Of a stretch of DNA of 53,720 nucleotides, positions 51,002 to 53,720 are shown piece after piece. How positions within the stretch are numbered: the stretch's first letter is position 1; each line of letters begins with the position of its first letter. This stretch comes from Aurantimonas marianensis (GTDB lineage: Bacteria > Pseudomonadota > Alphaproteobacteria > Rhizobiales > Rhizobiaceae). The position numbers and the translations under genes are program-made. Where the stretch lies: the NCBI RefSeq assembly GCF_024195285.1, contig NZ_JALHBS010000039.1, positions 1 through 53,720 of the forward strand. Reading direction: 5' to 3'. The notes below the pieces were generated by a model, which had not been told where the DNA came from, did no database searches, and saw only the letters and a list, made by a program, of their open reading frames with translations.

Positions 51002-52609
51002 GTGTTCTTTTTCAAGCCGTCGAACAACTTCCGTCTGAATCCGTCGGAGCGGGCCTATGGGCTGGCCGGACTGGGCCTGGGCACCCTGTTCGCCGTCACC
51101 GGCCTGTTGATCGATATGCAGGTGCGTCGCTGGCAGGGGCTTGCCCCCGGCCTTGGTGCAACCTTTACCGCCACGGCGATGCACGTCATGGCGCTGTCGG
51201 CGCCGCTCGTGATGGGGCGGATATTTCTGGAGATCGGTCGCCGCCAGAGCAAGCTGGAGGATCGTCTTCGGCAAATGCATCAGAGCGAGGCGTTGACGCG
51301 TGAGCAGGCCCATTGCGATGCCGTGACGGGCCTGTTCAACCGCTCCTACCTCACCAGACGGCTGGAGGAGGGGATCGCGAGCCGGCTGTGGCAGAAGCGC
51401 GGCGCGCTTCTCTACATGCTCGACCTCGACAAGTTCAAGAAGATCAACGACACCTTCGGTCATCGCGCCGGCGACGTGGTCCTGATCGAAGTAGGCCGGC
51501 GATTGCGCGAAGCGTGTATCGGCGACGATATTCCTGTGCGGCTCGGTGGCGACGAATTCCTGGTCGTGCACTTTCCACGACCCGGCGAGAGCGCCGAGGA
51601 TTTCGCGAAAACCCTGATCGAGAGCATCGGACAGACCATCGACTTCGAGAATGTGCCGCTGACGCCCGGACTCAGCATCGGTGTCGCGCGTGTCGGCGAG
51701 GATGGCCGGACATGGTCCGACGCCATGCGTTCGGCTGATATCGCGCTCTATCGAGCCAAGTCGAGATATGCCAACGCGTTCGAGATCTATCGGCCCGAGA
51801 TGCGACGTGCCAAGGATGCGGAGGCCGAACTCGTCGGTGAGATGAAGCGTGGCCTCGATCGAAACGAATTCGTGCTGCAATTCCAGCCGATCATCGCGGC
51901 ACGCGGTGGCGGCATCCGAAGTTTCGAGGCTCTTGTCCGCTGGAACCATCCGCGGCGGGGCCAGCTGGCACCCGCCGAGTTCATCCCGGCGGCGGAAAAT
52001 TCAGGGCTCATCTTCCACCTGGGTAACCGGGTGCTGCTCGATGCATGCGCGGCGGCGGCCAGTTGGACGGCCCCGGTCGGCGTCGCGGTGAACCTGTCGC
52101 CGATCCAGTTCCAGGACGGGCAATTGGCAATGCGGGTGCGCGAGGCATTGGAGGCGAGCGGCCTTGCGCCTCATCGCCTTGATCTCGAGGTCACGGAGTC
52201 GCTCCTGCTCGACCCGACCCCGACCGTCATTCGCATGATCGCCGAACTTCGCGCGCTCGGCGTCAAGATCACCATGGACGATTTCGGAACCGGCTTCTCC
52301 AGTCTCGGCAATCTCAGGCGGTTTCGCTTCGATCGCCTGAAGATCGATCGCTCCTTCACCGAGGAACTGGCATCGGGCGAGGAGACGGCCGAGATCGTGC
52401 GCACCATCGTTCGCCTGGCGGCGACGCTGCGCATGGAGACGGTGCTAGAAGGGGTCGAGAACGAGCGCCAGGAGGTCTTCGCCAAGCTCGAGGGTCTCGA
52501 CGAAGTGCAAGGCTTCTTTTATGCCAAGCCGATGAACGGCGACGCCGTCAACCGGCTTCTGGCCGAGCGTGCCGAAGGTACGCGTCCGGCCGACGAAAAT
52601 GCGGCCTGA
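51002..52609 (+). CDS. GGDEF-EAL bifunctional-type c-di-GMP protein
   Basis: A 535-residue inner-membrane protein. Two N-terminal transmembrane helices (about 19-40 and 54-78), a short coiled linker, a GGDEF domain (about 100-260) with an intact RLGGDEF motif, and an EAL domain (about 275-525) with FEALVRW, NLSPIQF, VTESLLL and DDFGTGFSSL. Both active sites look complete, so it may make or degrade cyclic di-GMP. The allosteric RxxD position before GGDEF reads IGDD, so product inhibition may be lost. A GTG start was used. Confidence 0.9.
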   Translation: MFFFKPSNNFRLNPSERAYGLAGLGLGTLFAVTGLLIDMQVRRWQGLAPGLGATFTATAMHVMALSAPLVMGRIFLEIGRRQSKLEDRLRQMHQSEALTREQAHCDAVTGLFNRSYLTRRLEEGIASRLWQKRGALLYMLDLDKFKKINDTFGHRAGDVVLIEVGRRLREACIGDDIPVRLGGDEFLVVHFPRPGESAEDFAKTLIESIGQTIDFENVPLTPGLSIGVARVGEDGRTWSDAMRSADIALYRAKSRYANAFEIYRPEMRRAKDAEAELVGEMKRGLDRNEFVLQFQPIIAARGGGIRSFEALVRWNHPRRGQLAPAEFIPAAENSGLIFHLGNRVLLDACAAAASWTAPVGVAVNLSPIQFQDGQLAMRVREALEASGLAPHRLDLEVTESLLLDPTPTVIRMIAELRALGVKITMDDFGTGFSSLGNLRRFRFDRLKIDRSFTEELASGEETAEIVRTIVRLAATLRMETVLEGVENERQEVFAKLEGLDEVQGFFYAKPMNGDAVNRLLAERAEGTRPADENAA

Positions 52610-52639
52610 GCCGTCATCCGGCGTATCGCGGCAGCTCCC

Positions 52640-53536
52640 TCAAAAGGCCCAGGTGCGCGCCTTCGAGATCAGGAAGTCGCGGAAAACCTTGAGCTTCGCG
52701 GCGTTGCGCATCTGCTCGGGGTAGCAGAGATAGGTGTCGAATGTCGGCATCTCCATCTCCGGCAGCACCTGCACCAGCTTGGCCCGCTTGTCGATCATGT
52801 AGTCCGGCAGCAGCGCCACGCCGATCCCGCTCTCGATGGCCGAGCGTATGGCGATCAGATTGTTGATCTGCAGGATCGGGTGGCGCGCCTTGCCCTCGGG
52901 AAGGCCGACCGTTTCGAGCGTGTTCAGGTTGCGCAGATAGTTCGGAGCCGGTTCGCCGAAGGTGATGATCCGGTGCTTGTCGAGATCCTCGATCGTTTCC
53001 AGCGGCCCGAAGCGCGCCAGGTAGGACGGCGCGGCGTAGACGTGAAGATGCACGGTGAACAGGCGGCGCTGGATCAGATCGGGCTGCTGCGGCTGCCGCA
53101 GGCGGATCGCCGCGTCCGCCTTGCGCATGGTCAGGTCGATCTCCTCATTGTCGAAGACCAATTGCAGCTCGAGTTCGGGGTAAAGCTCGAGGAACTCCTT
53201 CGAGCGTTCGGTCAGCCAGCCGGAGCCGAGGCCGACTGTCGTCGTCACGCGCAGCTTGCCGGTCGGTTTCTCGCGGGTTTCGGTGAGCTGCATGCGCACC
53301 TGTTCCAGCCGCTTGAGAACGTCGTTGGCGGTCTGAAACAACAGCTCGCCCTGTTCCGACAGCACCAGGCCGCGCGCGTGCCGGTGAAACAGCGGCGCGC
53401 CGATCTCGTGCTCCAGAGCGGCGACCTGCCGGCTGATCGCCGACTGGCTGAGGTTGAGAGCGTCGGCGGCGTGGGTAAACGAGCCGGCTTCCGCGGCCGC
53501 GTGGAAAATCCGCAGTTTGTCCCAGTCGAGCGCCAT
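52640..53536 (-). CDS. LysR family transcriptional regulator
   Basis: A 298-residue LysR regulator. The winged-helix DNA-binding domain is at residues 1-60 (FHAAAEAGSFTHAADALNLSQSAISRQVAALE), the linker helix follows, then the periplasmic-binding-like effector domain (about 90-290) with LRVTTTVGLGSGWL. It lies 3' of trxB on the same strand, an arrangement found in many Hyphomicrobiales. Target genes unknown. Confidence 0.92.
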   Translation of the reverse strand: MALDWDKLRIFHAAAEAGSFTHAADALNLSQSAISRQVAALEHEIGAPLFHRHARGLVLSEQGELLFQTANDVLKRLEQVRMQLTETREKPTGKLRVTTTVGLGSGWLTERSKEFLELYPELELQLVFDNEEIDLTMRKADAAIRLRQPQQPDLIQRRLFTVHLHVYAAPSYLARFGPLETIEDLDKHRIITFGEPAPNYLRNLNTLETVGLPEGKARHPILQINNLIAIRSAIESGIGVALLPDYMIDKRAKLVQVLPEMEMPTFDTYLCYPEQMRNAAKLKVFRDFLISKARTWAF

Positions 53537-53595
53537 GGGGTATCATCTCCAGACGGCTGTGGAGCGAGACGACCTAAGGCGCCCGCCCGCTGCCG

Positions 53596-53720
53596 CTATT
53601 CCGCCGCTTGGCTTTCGGTGTCGAGCGCCTGGGCGGCGAGCCATTTCTCGGCTTCGAGGGCGGCCATGCAACCGAGACCGGCGGCGGTCACTGCTTGGCG
53701 ATAGACCTCGTCAGCGACGT
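53596..53720 (-). CDS. trxB: Thioredoxin reductase, C-terminal end (runs off window)
   Basis: Only the last 41 codons are present. The translation [22 protein letters not shown] matches the C-terminal FAD-domain helix of thioredoxin reductase (the [16 protein letters not shown] signature), ending with a short Ala/Glu tail. It would reduce thioredoxin with NADPH. It lies 59 bases upstream of the LysR gene. Confidence 0.85.
   Translation of the reverse strand, partial: VADEVYRQAVTAAGLGCMAALEAEKWLAAQALDTESQAAE

Overview
The window is GC-rich chromosomal DNA, most likely from an alphaproteobacterium of the order Hyphomicrobiales (Rhizobiales). The signs are the neighbourhood argC / agmatinase / rpsI-rplM / hotdog thioesterase / enoyl-CoA hydratase / CoA-binding protein / metY / cupin, ctaA divergent from a DUF2842 gene, a trxB-LysR pair, a Tad pilus pseudopilin set and an HWE-type histidine kinase. 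No rRNA, tRNA, transposase, integrase or CRISPR array was seen. The species cannot be named.

Region 1 (1-22.9 kb) is an accessory biosynthetic locus. A long minus-strand operon runs from 22810 to 11107, mostly with 4-base ATGA overlaps. It starts with two small paralogous peptides that end identically in DSLHW. It continues with a caspase-fold (C25/CHAT-like) putative cysteine protease with a zinc ribbon, a fatty-acid desaturase, an asparagine-synthase-like amidotransferase, a trio resembling the kanosamine/AHBA amino-sugar genes (Gfo/Idh oxidoreductase, ROK kinase, DegT aminotransferase), an AMP-forming ligase, a PIG-L deacetylase and a BpsA-type (DUF43) aminopropyltransferase. At the left, other short transcripts carry a SpeD-like decarboxylase, an FkbH-like HAD protein and an acyl carrier protein (plus strand), and a second carrier protein, a cobalamin-binding radical SAM protein, a classical radical SAM protein and a GNAT (minus strand). 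Read together, this looks like an undescribed hybrid pathway: peptide scaffold or RiPP-like precursors, a maturation protease, and tailoring chemistry that could supply an amino sugar, an aminopropyl/polyamine group and an acyl group. The product is unknown.

A single 1302-residue SMC/Rad50-like ATPase with a degenerate LexA/S24-like C-terminus (7028-10936) sits inside this locus, between the left-hand modules and the operon end. It is flanked on one side by an 820-base gene-free stretch rich in inverted repeats and G-runs. It resembles a stand-alone defence or DNA-damage-sensing cassette rather than a biosynthetic enzyme.

Region 2 (23-33 kb) has an EamA transporter, three Tad pilus-type genes (two TadE-like, one TadG-like with a VWA domain) and polysaccharide genes: phosphomannomutase/phosphoglucomutase, CysQ, an undecaprenyl-phosphate sugar-1-phosphate transferase, a Wza-like lipoprotein and a P-loop-less relative of BY-kinases.

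Region 3 (33-54 kb) is mostly conserved core: ctaA, an HD-GYP protein, argC, a WbpE-like aminotransferase, agmatinase, an O-antigen ligase-like protein, rpsI-rplM, acyl-CoA-related genes, an HWE kinase with a single-domain receiver, metY, a cupin, a SOUL protein, a PPP-type phosphatase, a GGDEF-EAL protein, a LysR regulator and the end of trxB. An orphan plus-strand terminator at about 49.97 kb suggests a small RNA.
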